This document shows, in pieces, positions 8,185-16,441 of a stretch of 31,367 nucleotides of DNA (its first letter is position 1; the number at the start of each line of letters is the position of its first letter). The notes beneath the pieces were generated by a model that did not search any database, had not been told where the DNA came from, and saw nothing but the letters and a program-made list of their open reading frames with translations. The DNA lies in NCBI GenBank assembly GCA_016937995.1, contig JAFGVM010000023.1:1-31367 (forward strand). The letters are read 5' to 3'. Position numbers and translations under genes: made by a program. Source of the stretch: Candidatus Delongbacteria bacterium. Its GTDB lineage: Bacteria; UBA4055.

Positions 8185-8201
8185 CTTTAAAGGTGATGTC
8201 T

Positions 8202-10544
8202 ATGATTAAGAAGAATAAAAAGTATTTAATAAATATTTTCATGTTGTTAGCAGTTTCTGTTGCAATCACCGTTTTTTTACTACCCAAAGGTAAGATCAGT
8301 GAATTCTCCAACTATAAAATCGGATTGCTTGCACCTGAAAAAGTAATATCTCCGTTCGATTTTGAAATATTGAGAAGTGAAGATGAGCTGAAAGATGTAC
8401 GTTTTAAGATTAGATCAACAGTTCTCCCTATTTTTGTTTATTCTGACACTCTAAATTTGAGCCTTTACAGAAAATACGGTCAATTTTACAATAGCTTTGA
8501 AGATCTCAAAAAGAACAAGAAAAACCTTAAGAGCATTAAAGAAAAACTTGATTTTTATAATACAAAAAAAGACTCTCTCATAAAAAAAGATTCGATCGAC
8601 TACATTGCCAATAAAATGGCACTTGATTCAATTTTTTCTTCTTATAGTAAGCAATTTTCTACCGATGAATTAAATTTCAAGCAAAATTTCTTCATGGATT
8701 TCAATGAGCTGAACTCCTTACCTCTTTTATCAAATGTTGAATTCCGTAAAAAAGTCGGTTATTTTTTGAGAAGGCATATTAACGATCAGGTTTTAAATAT
8801 TTCCAAAAATTCTATCTTTAACAGAGAACTTGGCAAATTCATGATCATTACTCAAACCGACACTTTGATAAAAAATATTAACGATTACAATGATATTGAT
8901 AATAAAAATGAAGATAATTTAGATTTTTTAGTCAGTAATTATAATTCCGATGTTGATAACGATTCGTTAAAATATTGGAATAAAATAATAGCAAATTTTT
9001 CAAGACCGAACATTATCTATGACAAGATCTTGACCGAAAGAATGATACTTAAAGCTCAAAACGGTGTCCCTTTAGCAAGAGGATTGGTCAACAAAGGTGA
9101 AGAAATAGTCTCAAAGAATATGCTTATAACCAAGGATATTCATGACAAACTCCTATCCCTAGATAGAAAGATAAAAGAAAAATCGGAATTGGAAATTAAT
9201 AATAACTTTATCGGCAGCATTAATTTCAGAAATATTGGAGGTAAAACTTTACTATCAACTTTATTCTATGTAATATTGTTGTTGATGCTCTATTTCAACA
9301 GATCGGATTTTTTCTATAATTTTAAAAGAATGACCCTGATATTTTTGATGGTACTGATCCAGCTTTCTATTATATATTTCTCATCAAAATACATTGAAAA
9401 CTATTCCCCTTATCTGGTTTTAATGCCCGTTACTTCAATATTGATCGGTATATTTTTCGATATTAGAACAGCTTTTGTCGGAACTGTGATAATAACAATG
9501 CTTGGTTCACTTATTGTCGGAAATAGCTATGCCTTTGTGTTCATACCGATGTTTTCTGGTCTTTTCACTATGTATGGTGTAAACAAGATCAGAGATATTT
9601 TCCAATTCATTTATAAAACTTTTGTTTTTACGTTTCTTGGTCTGTTAATACCCGGTTTGGGATTCCAGCTACTTCTTACTACGTCCAATGATCAATTTGC
9701 CACGATTTTTCTTCATTGCTCGATCAATGCGGTAGTTACACCTCTTATAGCTCTGGCATTACTGTCATTGATCGAAATCGTCTTTAAGATCCCTACAGAT
9801 ATAACCTTACTACAACTTTCAGACATGTCCAGACCTTTGTTAAAAAAATTACAGATCGAAGCTCCCGGTACTTCACATCATAGTATTGTTGTGGGTAATC
9901 TGGCTGAAGCTGCTGCCGAAGCTATCAAAGCAAATTCTCTATTAGCAAGAGTAGGGGCATACTATCACGATATCGGAAAAACATTTAAACCTGCATATTT
10001 CGTTGAGAATCAAAAGAACATTGGAAATAAGCACGATAAAATGGCTCCCAATATGAGTGCGCTCATTTTATCCAATCATGTAAAGGAAGGAACAAAATTA
10101 GCGAATGAATATAAGCTTCCTGAAATTATTATTGATTTCATAAAGACGCATCACGGTACTTCCCGAATGGAATTTTTCTATAGCAAAGCTTTGACCCAGT
10201 TAAAAGATCCTGAAGAGAAAATAAATGAATCGATCTATAAATATCCCGGTCCAAAACCTCAAACCAAGGAAACAGCCATTGTAATGCTATCAGACATAGT
10301 TGAGGCAAAAAGCCGTACTGAAACGAATGCAAACATAGACCGCTTCAGACAAATTATTAATGAAATAATTTTAGAAAGGCTTCAGACTGGTGAGCTTGAT
10401 GAGTGTAATCTGAAAATAAATGAACTGAGCAAGATCAGAGAAGCTATGATTCCGGTATTGACAGGAATGTATCACTCCAGAATTGTATACCCGGATAAGA
10501 ATAAAGAACAACAGGAAATAGATAATTTAGATGAAAAAAATTAA
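8202..10544 (+). CDS. pgpH: 7TM-HD phosphodiesterase, PgpH family (probable c-di-AMP hydrolase)
   Basis: A 780-residue membrane protein with the PgpH/YqfF layout: an N-terminal membrane helix (about 8-27), a large extracytoplasmic domain (about 30-350), seven membrane helices (about 355-560) and a cytoplasmic HD domain. HD ligands include the HH of GTSHHSIV, His589-Asp590 in YHDIGK, and later His residues in SNHVKEG and THHGT. Characterised members hydrolyse cyclic di-AMP. The start is ATG 8202 after AAAGG; an in-frame GTG at 8157 lies inside the terminator hairpin and is unlikely. Its 3' end overlaps ybeY by 14 bases, the same pairing seen as yqfF-ybeY in many bacteria. No diadenylate cyclase gene is in this window. 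Confidence 0.92.
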   Translation: MIKKNKKYLINIFMLLAVSVAITVFLLPKGKISEFSNYKIGLLAPEKVISPFDFEILRSEDELKDVRFKIRSTVLPIFVYSDTLNLSLYRKYGQFYNSFEDLKKNKKNLKSIKEKLDFYNTKKDSLIKKDSIDYIANKMALDSIFSSYSKQFSTDELNFKQNFFMDFNELNSLPLLSNVEFRKKVGYFLRRHINDQVLNISKNSIFNRELGKFMIITQTDTLIKNINDYNDIDNKNEDNLDFLVSNYNSDVDNDSLKYWNKIIANFSRPNIIYDKILTERMILKAQNGVPLARGLVNKGEEIVSKNMLITKDIHDKLLSLDRKIKEKSELEINNNFIGSINFRNIGGKTLLSTLFYVILLLMLYFNRSDFFYNFKRMTLIFLMVLIQLSIIYFSSKYIENYSPYLVLMPVTSILIGIFFDIRTAFVGTVIITMLGSLIVGNSYAFVFIPMFSGLFTMYGVNKIRDIFQFIYKTFVFTFLGLLIPGLGFQLLLTTSNDQFATIFLHCSINAVVTPLIALALLSLIEIVFKIPTDITLLQLSDMSRPLLKKLQIEAPGTSHHSIVVGNLAEAAAEAIKANSLLARVGAYYHDIGKTFKPAYFVENQKNIGNKHDKMAPNMSALILSNHVKEGTKLANEYKLPEIIIDFIKTHHGTSRMEFFYSKALTQLKDPEEKINESIYKYPGPKPQTKETAIVMLSDIVEAKSRTETNANIDRFRQIINEIILERLQTGELDECNLKINELSKIREAMIPVLTGMYHSRIVYPDKNKEQQEIDNLDEKN

Positions 10545-10965
10545 TTTACTGGTCAACAATTTTACTAAAAGTAGAATTTGTAAAAGAAAAATATGGGATC
10601 AGATCCAGATATTTGAGGATCTTCATAAATGTAATATTTTATCACTCAGTATTTCGTTCATTCATGACGAAGAAATGACCGTGTTAAATCAGAAACATCT
10701 CAAACACAAAGGATCTACAGATATCATTACATTCAGTTATGATGATGATCTCACAAATCTGGACGGAGAAATAATTATTTGTGTTGATGAGGCAAAGAGG
10801 CAGGCCAGACAATATAAAGTCAAATTGATCAATGAGTTGAACAGACTCGTTTTTCACGGATTACTTCATATGATAGGTTACAAAGATAGATCCAAAGAGG
10901 AAAAGATCCGGATCCATCAGGCTGAGGATAAATTATTGAATGAACTGGAAGATCATAGATTATAA
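10531..10965 (+). CDS. ybeY: endoribonuclease YbeY (rRNA maturation factor)
   Basis: A 144-residue YbeY. The metal motif reads HGLLHMIGYKDRS: His109 and His113 are kept, but the third ligand of the usual HxxxHxxxxxH pattern is Asp119. From memory, GYKD is the form seen in Bacteroidetes-type YbeY, where Asp can serve as a metal ligand. The upstream strand STDIITFSY and EIIICVDEAKRQA are also typical. YbeY acts in 16S rRNA 3'-end maturation and ribosome quality control. The ATG lies inside the end of pgpH, so the two are coupled; a CorC-like gene follows, as in E. coli ybeY-ybeX. Confidence 0.92.
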   Translation: MKKINLLVNNFTKSRICKRKIWDQIQIFEDLHKCNILSLSISFIHDEEMTVLNQKHLKHKGSTDIITFSYDDDLTNLDGEIIICVDEAKRQARQYKVKLINELNRLVFHGLLHMIGYKDRSKEEKIRIHQAEDKLLNELEDHRL

Positions 10966-10971
10966 AATTTC

Positions 10972-10989
10972 TTGGGTATAGAGACCCAA
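10972..10989 (+). other. short hairpin between ybeY and the CorC-like gene
   Basis: TTGGGT (10972-10977) pairs with ACCCAA (10984-10989) over a 6-base loop, directly after the ybeY stop. No T-tract follows, so it may be an mRNA 3'-stabilising or processing hairpin rather than a terminator. Confidence 0.4.
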
Positions 10990-11028
10990 AAGATTATATT
11001 ACATTAATTAAAGAATAAGGAGAATTTG

Positions 11029-12327
11029 ATGGACGAAGTTCCACTGTGGGTGATACAAAGTATAGCTTTTATCGCTCTTTTGCCACTTAGTATGCTCTTT
11101 TCTGCTTCTGAAACTGCACTTATCAGTTTAACAGAAAATGAAATGAATGAGCTTAGGAACTCAAAAAATACAAAAGACCAAAAGATTTATAAATATCTGA
11201 CTGAAAACTCTGAGTTTTTACTGATCTCTTTGCTTTTGGGAAACACCATTGTAAATATAAGCATTGCAACCATAGCTGCTTTACTGACCCATAATTTACT
11301 GTTGGGAACTGTTTATGCTGGCTGGGGAATGTTCGTAGAGGTGTTTGTTGTTGGAATAATCATACTTTTATTTGGGGAGATCATACCAAAGTCGTATGCT
11401 ATAAGGAACAGATTATCTTTCAGCAGGAAAATATTCCCTTTAATAATGCTGTTCTACTCAATTCTTTATATTCTGACATACATCATTTCTAAGATAGTGA
11501 ATATTTTCATCGGTAAATTCAAGGGTGTTGAAGGAATTACCGCCTTTACTCGTAAAGACATTGAAAACCTTATGGAGGTAGGAGAAGAAGAAGGTGCTCT
11601 TGAGGAAGATGAAAAAAAGATGATAAACTCTATTTTTGAATTCGGTGAAACGACTGTTAAAGAGATCATGGTACCAAGAGTTGATATGAAATCTATTGAG
11701 GATCAGACCGCACTCCCTGAACTTTTGGAATTTATCAACACTAATAATTTCTCAAGGATCCCTGTATACAGTGAAAGCATTGATAACATTGTAGGTATCC
11801 TCTACATTAAAGACCTTTTGCATTACATGAATAACAAACATGAAAATGTCGAAATTAAAAATATAACACGGGACGTTACATTCATTCCTGAGTCAAAAGA
11901 TATCGGTGATCTCCTTAAAATGTTCCAGAAGGAAAAGATACATATAGCTATTGTTGTTGATGAATACGGAGGAACTGCCGGCATGATCACACTGGAGGAT
12001 ATTATTGAGGAGATAGTCGGCGAGATCCAGGATGAATTTGACACAGAAGACCAGTTATATAAGAAACTGAATGATAAAGTTTATGAGTTTGACGCGAAAA
12101 TACCAGTGGACGATATAAATGACATTTTGGGGATCAACTTACCTGAAGATGAGGATTATGAAAGTTTGGGTGGTTACCTTTATGATATCTTCGGTGAAGT
12201 TCCCGAGGTAGGTGATAAAAAAGATTCAATAGGACTTTCCTTTACGATACTGTCTGTATCTAAACAGAGGATAGGATGGGTAAAAATAGAAAAACTGGAA
12301 AAACAAGAGCAAGATCAAGAAAAATAA
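11029..12327 (+). CDS. CorC/HlyC-type membrane protein with CNNM and CBS domains
   Basis: A 432-residue protein in the standard order: an N-terminal CNNM/DUF21 membrane domain (about 1-190, with the early SASETALISLTENE motif), a CBS pair (about 205-325, starting VKEIMVPRVDM) and a C-terminal CorC_HlyC domain (about 345-425). Related proteins are implicated in Mg2+ or Co2+ efflux and resistance. The phrase VVDEYGGTAGMITLEDIIEEIVGEI is the hallmark end of the second CBS domain. The start is ATG 11029 with AAGGAG 6 bases upstream; a TTG one codon earlier is less likely. It lies between ybeY and tig on the same strand. Confidence 0.9.
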   Translation: MDEVPLWVIQSIAFIALLPLSMLFSASETALISLTENEMNELRNSKNTKDQKIYKYLTENSEFLLISLLLGNTIVNISIATIAALLTHNLLLGTVYAGWGMFVEVFVVGIIILLFGEIIPKSYAIRNRLSFSRKIFPLIMLFYSILYILTYIISKIVNIFIGKFKGVEGITAFTRKDIENLMEVGEEEGALEEDEKKMINSIFEFGETTVKEIMVPRVDMKSIEDQTALPELLEFINTNNFSRIPVYSESIDNIVGILYIKDLLHYMNNKHENVEIKNITRDVTFIPESKDIGDLLKMFQKEKIHIAIVVDEYGGTAGMITLEDIIEEIVGEIQDEFDTEDQLYKKLNDKVYEFDAKIPVDDINDILGINLPEDEDYESLGGYLYDIFGEVPEVGDKKDSIGLSFTILSVSKQRIGWVKIEKLEKQEQDQEK

Positions 12328-12340
12328 ACAAGGAGCATCA

Positions 12341-13603
12341 ATGAAAACAGAATCAACTGTTGAAAAAGGTTACAGAAAAATAATTAACTTTGAACTATCG
12401 GCAGATGAACTTAAAAATTACAAGGACACAGCTTTTAAAAAGTTCAGAACAACAGCAAAAGTAGACGGTTTTAGAAAAGGAAAAGTGCCTGAAAGTATTC
12501 TGAAAAGCAGATACAGTGCAAACATTGAAATAGAAGCTATTAACGAAGCAATAAACTCTTCATATAGCAATTACCTGATAGAGAACAAGATCTATCCTTT
12601 AGCAGATCCTGTGATAGAGGATATCGACCAGAAGGATGATTCCCTTAAATTTTCTGCCAAGATCGAGATAAACCCAGAATTCGAACTTCTTGACTATACA
12701 GGAATTGAGATCGAACATACAAATGTTACAGTAACAGATGAAGAAGTTGATCAGGTGATTGGAAAGATCCTGGACAAGCATGCCTCTCAAAAAGAAACAG
12801 ATGAACCCGTTGTAAAAGGCTCTATCGTGGACATTAAGATCAGGCCTTCCGGAAATGAAACATCTGAATGGGAAACAAAAACCATAGAAGTGGGTCTGTC
12901 AAACGATCAGATAGACAAAGAGCTTGAGGGAATGAAAAAGGGTGAAACTAAAGAAGTGAAATTTGACATACCTGCACAGGGAGATCATCCTGCACAATCG
13001 CTTAATTTCGACGTAATGGCAGATAAAGTATATGTCAAAATACTTCCTGAGCTAAATGATGAATTTGCACAAACTTATGACAAAAAATACAAAACTCTGG
13101 AAGAATTAAAAAAAGCTGTCAGGGAAGATATTTATAAGAATAAAACCAGTCAAAATGAAAATGCCATCTATGATAAATTTGCAAAAACAATCATAGATAA
13201 ACATGATAGTTTTGAAGTTCCTCCTTCAGTTTTAAACGGTTATTTGAATAATCTGATCGATAACGCTATCAAGCAGTACGGACCGGGAATGGATAGAAAA
13301 ATGCTTGAAGGTATCTACAGAGAAAATGCGGCTGTTTCACTAAAATGGGAATATATCCGTAGAAAAATAATAGAGAAAGAAAATCTAACTGTATCTGATC
13401 CTGATCTTGAAGATAAATTCAAAAAAATATCGGAGGATTCTTCAATTGATATTGACAAAGTTAAGCAATATTACTCTCCAAAAGAAAAACTTCAAATGCT
13501 CAGGGATGACATACTTGATAAAAAAGTTCGTGATTTTTTAAAGAGCAATAACACGGTCAAACTGGTTGATGAAATTAAAGAAGAAAGTACAGAAGACAAA
13601 TAA
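12341..13603 (+). CDS. tig: trigger factor
   Basis: A 420-residue trigger factor, the ribosome-bound chaperone that meets nascent chains at the exit tunnel. The ribosome-binding signature GFRKGKVP is at residues 43-50. The central PPIase-like domain (about 150-230) is recognisable by position but poor in typical FKBP active-site residues, so prolyl isomerase activity may be weak. The helical C-terminal domain covers about 245-405. The ATG is preceded by AAGGAG and lies 13 bases after the CorC-like stop. clpP and clpX follow, the widely conserved tig-clpP-clpX order. Confidence 0.93.
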   Translation: MKTESTVEKGYRKIINFELSADELKNYKDTAFKKFRTTAKVDGFRKGKVPESILKSRYSANIEIEAINEAINSSYSNYLIENKIYPLADPVIEDIDQKDDSLKFSAKIEINPEFELLDYTGIEIEHTNVTVTDEEVDQVIGKILDKHASQKETDEPVVKGSIVDIKIRPSGNETSEWETKTIEVGLSNDQIDKELEGMKKGETKEVKFDIPAQGDHPAQSLNFDVMADKVYVKILPELNDEFAQTYDKKYKTLEELKKAVREDIYKNKTSQNENAIYDKFAKTIIDKHDSFEVPPSVLNGYLNNLIDNAIKQYGPGMDRKMLEGIYRENAAVSLKWEYIRRKIIEKENLTVSDPDLEDKFKKISEDSSIDIDKVKQYYSPKEKLQMLRDDILDKKVRDFLKSNNTVKLVDEIKEESTEDK

Positions 13604-13618
13604 TAAACGGAGTATATC

Positions 13619-14203
13619 ATGCCTTTAGTTCCAATGGTAATTGAGCAATCAGGTCGAGGTGAAAGAGCATATGACATCTATTCCCTGCTGCTTAAACAAA
13701 GGATAATTTTTATAAATTCCGAGATAGAGGATAATATGGCCAGCCTGGTTGTTGCCCAGCTTCTTTATCTTGAGGCGGAAGATCCTGACAAGGATATTTC
13801 GTTATATATCAACAGCCCTGGTGGAGTTATCACTTCGGGACTGGCTATCTATGACACAATGAATTATATAAAACCTGATGTTACGACAATATGTATCGGT
13901 CAGGCAGCGAGTATGGGAGCCATACTTTTAACTGCGGGAACTAAAGGAAAGAGAATAGCACTTCCGAATTCAAGGATAATGATACATCAACCTCTCGGTG
14001 GTGCACATGGTCAGGCATCTGATATTCAGATAGCTGCTGAAGAGATAATCAAAGTTAAAAAGAAATTGAATGAGATCTTAAGCTCAACCACAGGAAAGTC
14101 TATAAGCAAGATCGAGAAAGACTCGGATAGAAATCTGTTCATGTCTGCCGATGAAGCTTTGAAGTACGGATTGATCGATAAAATTTATACGACTAACAAA
14201 TAA
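13619..14203 (+). CDS. clpP: ClpP protease subunit with Asn at the catalytic Asp position
   Basis: A 194-residue ClpP, essentially the mature core without a long propeptide. The nucleophile is Ser98 in GQAASMGA and the base His123 in MIHQPLGG. Aligning to E. coli ERDTERDRF, the acid position falls on Asn172 in EKDSDRNLF (codon AAT, 14132-14134). An Asn at this site is known in Listeria ClpP1, where the numbering is also Ser98/His123/Asn172. ClpP forms two stacked heptamers and degrades substrates unfolded by ClpX, encoded 15 bases downstream. CGGAG precedes the ATG. The protein is otherwise complete; whether a second clpP exists elsewhere cannot be seen. Confidence 0.93.
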   Translation: MPLVPMVIEQSGRGERAYDIYSLLLKQRIIFINSEIEDNMASLVVAQLLYLEAEDPDKDISLYINSPGGVITSGLAIYDTMNYIKPDVTTICIGQAASMGAILLTAGTKGKRIALPNSRIMIHQPLGGAHGQASDIQIAAEEIIKVKKKLNEILSSTTGKSISKIEKDSDRNLFMSADEALKYGLIDKIYTTNK

Positions 14204-14218
14204 ACGGATCTGATAAAA

Positions 14219-15466
14219 ATGACTAAGAAAACAAAAAGTGGTGACTTTTGCAGTTTCTGTGGAAGACCATCTGAGGAGATCGGAATGCTGATCTCAGGTA
14301 TGGATGCTATGATCTGTGATGAATGTGTAGATTATGCTCAAAGTTATCTGGATGAAATACAGGTCAAGGAACAGAAAGACAGCATCCCTGAAAAATTCCC
14401 TACTCCGAAAGAGATCAAAAATGAGCTAGATAAGTACGTTTTTGGACAAAATGATGTTAAAGTGGCTGTTTCTGTTGCCGTTTACAATCACTATAAAAGA
14501 CTTCATTCAAATTTAAAAAACAAAGATGAAAATGTTGAAATAGAAAAATCAAACATACTCTTCGTAGGTGCCACCGGAACAGGTAAAACTCTTATTGCCA
14601 GAACACTTGCCAGAGTTTTACATGTACCTTTCACCATTGCTGACGCTACAGTTCTGACTGAAGCGGGTTATGTGGGTGAAGATGTGGAGAATATCATTGT
14701 CCGTCTTTTACAGTCTGCTGATTACGATCCTAAATTAACTGAAACCGGTATTATATACATTGACGAGATCGATAAGATCGCGCGTAAGAACTCTAATCCT
14801 TCAATTACAAGAGATGTTTCAGGAGAAGGAGTACAGCAGTCATTGCTAAAGATACTTGAAGGAACAAAAGCTCAGGTTCCACCTAAGGGAGGAAGAAAAC
14901 ATCCTGAACAACCTTTAGTTGAAATTGATACCACTAATATACTTTTCATTTGTGGTGGTGCTTTTGATGGTATTGAAGATATCATCAGGCACCGGATCGG
15001 AGAAAAAAGCATTGGATTCGGATCTGACAAAGTTAATATCAAGGGAATGAACTATGATGAGATCCTTTCTAAAATAGCTTACGAAGATCTGTTCAAATTC
15101 GGTTTGATCCCTGAAATAATAGGAAGATTGCCGGTAGTTAAATCAATGCACCATCTTGATAAGAATGCTTTAGAACATATTTTGACAGAGCCAAAGAATT
15201 CAATTGTGAAGCAATATCAGAAATTATTTGAATATGAAGGTTGTAAGCTTGAATTTACCAAAGATGCAATTTCAGAGATCGCAAATCTGGCCATAGTAAG
15301 AAAGACCGGTGCAAGATCTTTAAAAAGTATTATCGAAGATACAATGAATGAGATCATGTTCGAATTACCGGATCATCCTGATACTAAGAAAGTAACGATA
15401 GACAAAGATATCGTCCTTGGTAATAAAAAAATTAAATTCGTAAAACCTAAGAAGAAGAGAAAATAA
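14219..15466 (+). CDS. clpX: ClpX ATP-dependent unfoldase
   Basis: A 415-residue ClpX. The N-terminal zinc-binding domain has Cys11, Cys14, Cys33 and Cys36 (Cx2C-x18-Cx2C). The AAA+ core has Walker A GATGTGKT (117-124), Walker B IIYIDEID (178-185), the pore loop GYVG (150-153) and the ClpP-docking IGF tripeptide (265-267). It recognises and unfolds substrates and feeds them to ClpP. The presence of the IGF loop shows it is meant to dock on a ClpP. The ribosome binding site (ACGGA) is weak and lies in the short gap after clpP, so coupled translation is likely. Confidence 0.95.
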   Translation: MTKKTKSGDFCSFCGRPSEEIGMLISGMDAMICDECVDYAQSYLDEIQVKEQKDSIPEKFPTPKEIKNELDKYVFGQNDVKVAVSVAVYNHYKRLHSNLKNKDENVEIEKSNILFVGATGTGKTLIARTLARVLHVPFTIADATVLTEAGYVGEDVENIIVRLLQSADYDPKLTETGIIYIDEIDKIARKNSNPSITRDVSGEGVQQSLLKILEGTKAQVPPKGGRKHPEQPLVEIDTTNILFICGGAFDGIEDIIRHRIGEKSIGFGSDKVNIKGMNYDEILSKIAYEDLFKFGLIPEIIGRLPVVKSMHHLDKNALEHILTEPKNSIVKQYQKLFEYEGCKLEFTKDAISEIANLAIVRKTGARSLKSIIEDTMNEIMFELPDHPDTKKVTIDKDIVLGNKKIKFVKPKKKRK

Positions 15467-15495
15467 TAACCTTAAAATAAGTCATGACTTAATAG

Positions 15496-15596
15496 AAACA
15501 AGTAGTTCAAGGAGGAAGAGGAATTGATAGATGGGAGCTTGCATGAAGCAAGTCACTTGAACAGAAATTCACATTCGACGAAGAAATACGAAGTTT
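15496..15596 (+). repeat. structured repeat element, copy A
   Basis: This ~100-base stretch between clpX and the thiamine pyrophosphokinase gene matches another at 28955-29052. Shared parts in order: AAAC, TTCAAGGAGGA, GAATT, three hairpins, and AAGTTT. Hairpin 1 is GCTTGC (15537-15542) with GCAAGT (15548-15553). Hairpin 2 is TGAA/TTCA around CAGAAA (15558-15571). Hairpin 3 is TTCG (15574-15577) with CGAA (15589-15592). AAAC (15496-15499) and GTTT (15593-15596) can close the whole. It may be a structured RNA, a leader or a repeat family. Confidence 0.55.
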
Positions 15597-15619
15597 ATTG
15601 GAAGGCATATGGAAAATAA
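15524..15619 (+). CDS. possible 31-residue leader peptide upstream of thiamine pyrophosphokinase
   Basis: A TTG-initiated ORF of 31 codons with an ideal ribosome binding site (AAGGAGG at 15509-15515, 8 bases before the TTG). It ends with KYEVYWKAYGK and its stop overlaps the start of the downstream gene by 11 bases. The product is basic and polar with aromatic residues near the end and matches nothing I recognise. It lies inside structured element A; the related element at 28955 has TTT in place of TTG and an early stop, so the ORF is not conserved between the copies. It could be a coupling leader ORF or chance. Confidence 0.3.
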   Translation: MIDGSLHEASHLNRNSHSTKKYEVYWKAYGK

Positions 15620-16370
15620 AACCGCTATTCTCGTTTTAAATGGAAAGGAATTCGACGCTAATTCCTTTAAGAAGATCTACAATGATCAGTTCATTATTGC
15701 TGTTGATGGTGGGATCAATCACATTTATAAATATTTTCCGGACATAACAGTTGATCTACATATAGGTGATATGGATTCATGCGAACAGTCGGCACTGGAC
15801 AATCTTTCTATTGCTAAAACGATGAAATTCCCAGTGGAAAAGGATTACTCTGACTATGATCTTGCTTTGGAGGAAACCCATGTTCTCGGATATAATAATG
15901 CTATTGTATTCGGTGCTTTTGGGGGTAGAAAAGATCATTTCATGTCTAATTTTGAGACAAGTGTTTATTTTGCCGGAAAGAGTTTAAGCAGGCAAACAAA
16001 AAACCTATTCTCTATTCTGCATAAAAACAAATCGTCCATACATGAGGAGATCTCTGAGGAGATCGAAGAAACTATCCCATGCTGTTTCTCTCCGGTCATT
16101 TTAATCGGTGAAAAAGAAAATATGTACTTTTTAAATTCTTCAACAAAGTTCAAATTTTCACCAAAGACCAGTATTTCTATTTTTGCCGGAAGTGATAAGG
16201 TAAAACATCTTACTATCAAAGGTTTTAAATATAGATTAATTGACACCGAGCTTTCACGAGACAACCCTCTCGGTCTAAGTAATTGCGCTGTTGATGACAC
16301 TCAATCCATAGAATTCACAAAAGGTGTTATCGTAGTTATTGAGAATAAAACAGTGGTCAGTGATCATTGA
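15609..16370 (+). CDS. thiN: thiamine pyrophosphokinase
   Basis: A 253-residue thiamine diphosphokinase, which transfers pyrophosphate from ATP to thiamine. Motifs in order: AVDGG, IGDMDS, EKDYSDYDLAL and GGRKDHFMSN (N-terminal catalytic domain), then a C-terminal thiamine-binding beta region ending in GLSN. Usual length is about 210-220 residues; the excess lies around residues 125-175, a Lys/Ser/Glu-rich insert between the two domains. The ATG follows GGAAGG. The last codons and the stop fall in a degenerate heptamer repeat (16351-16374), so the C-terminal VVSDH may be repeat-derived. It lies downstream of clpX behind element A and upstream of udp. Confidence 0.88.
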   Translation: MENKTAILVLNGKEFDANSFKKIYNDQFIIAVDGGINHIYKYFPDITVDLHIGDMDSCEQSALDNLSIAKTMKFPVEKDYSDYDLALEETHVLGYNNAIVFGAFGGRKDHFMSNFETSVYFAGKSLSRQTKNLFSILHKNKSSIHEEISEEIEETIPCCFSPVILIGEKENMYFLNSSTKFKFSPKTSISIFAGSDKVKHLTIKGFKYRLIDTELSRDNPLGLSNCAVDDTQSIEFTKGVIVVIENKTVVSDH

Positions 16371-16374
16371 CCAG
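16351..16374. repeat. degenerate heptamer repeat over the stop codon of thiamine pyrophosphokinase
   Basis: Units CAGTGGT, CAGTGAT, CATTGAC and a partial CAG, each one change from CAGTGAC. This is the reverse complement of the heptamer at 22602-22632. The arms TGGTCA and TGACCA also let it fold into a hairpin around GATC. Confidence 0.55.
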
Positions 16375-16441
16375 CAATTACCATTCTGTACAACATATTT
16401 TACTCTCTACCTCTGTGAGAAACTAAACTAAGGGATCCATT

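Noticed and set aside
8157-8201. GTG at 8157 as the start of the pgpH protein
   Set aside because: It lies inside the terminator hairpin, has no ribosome binding site and would add residues before the N-terminal membrane helix; ATG 8202 follows AAAGG.
10972-10989. Terminator between ybeY and the CorC-like gene
   Set aside because: The stem is only six pairs and there is no T-run after it.
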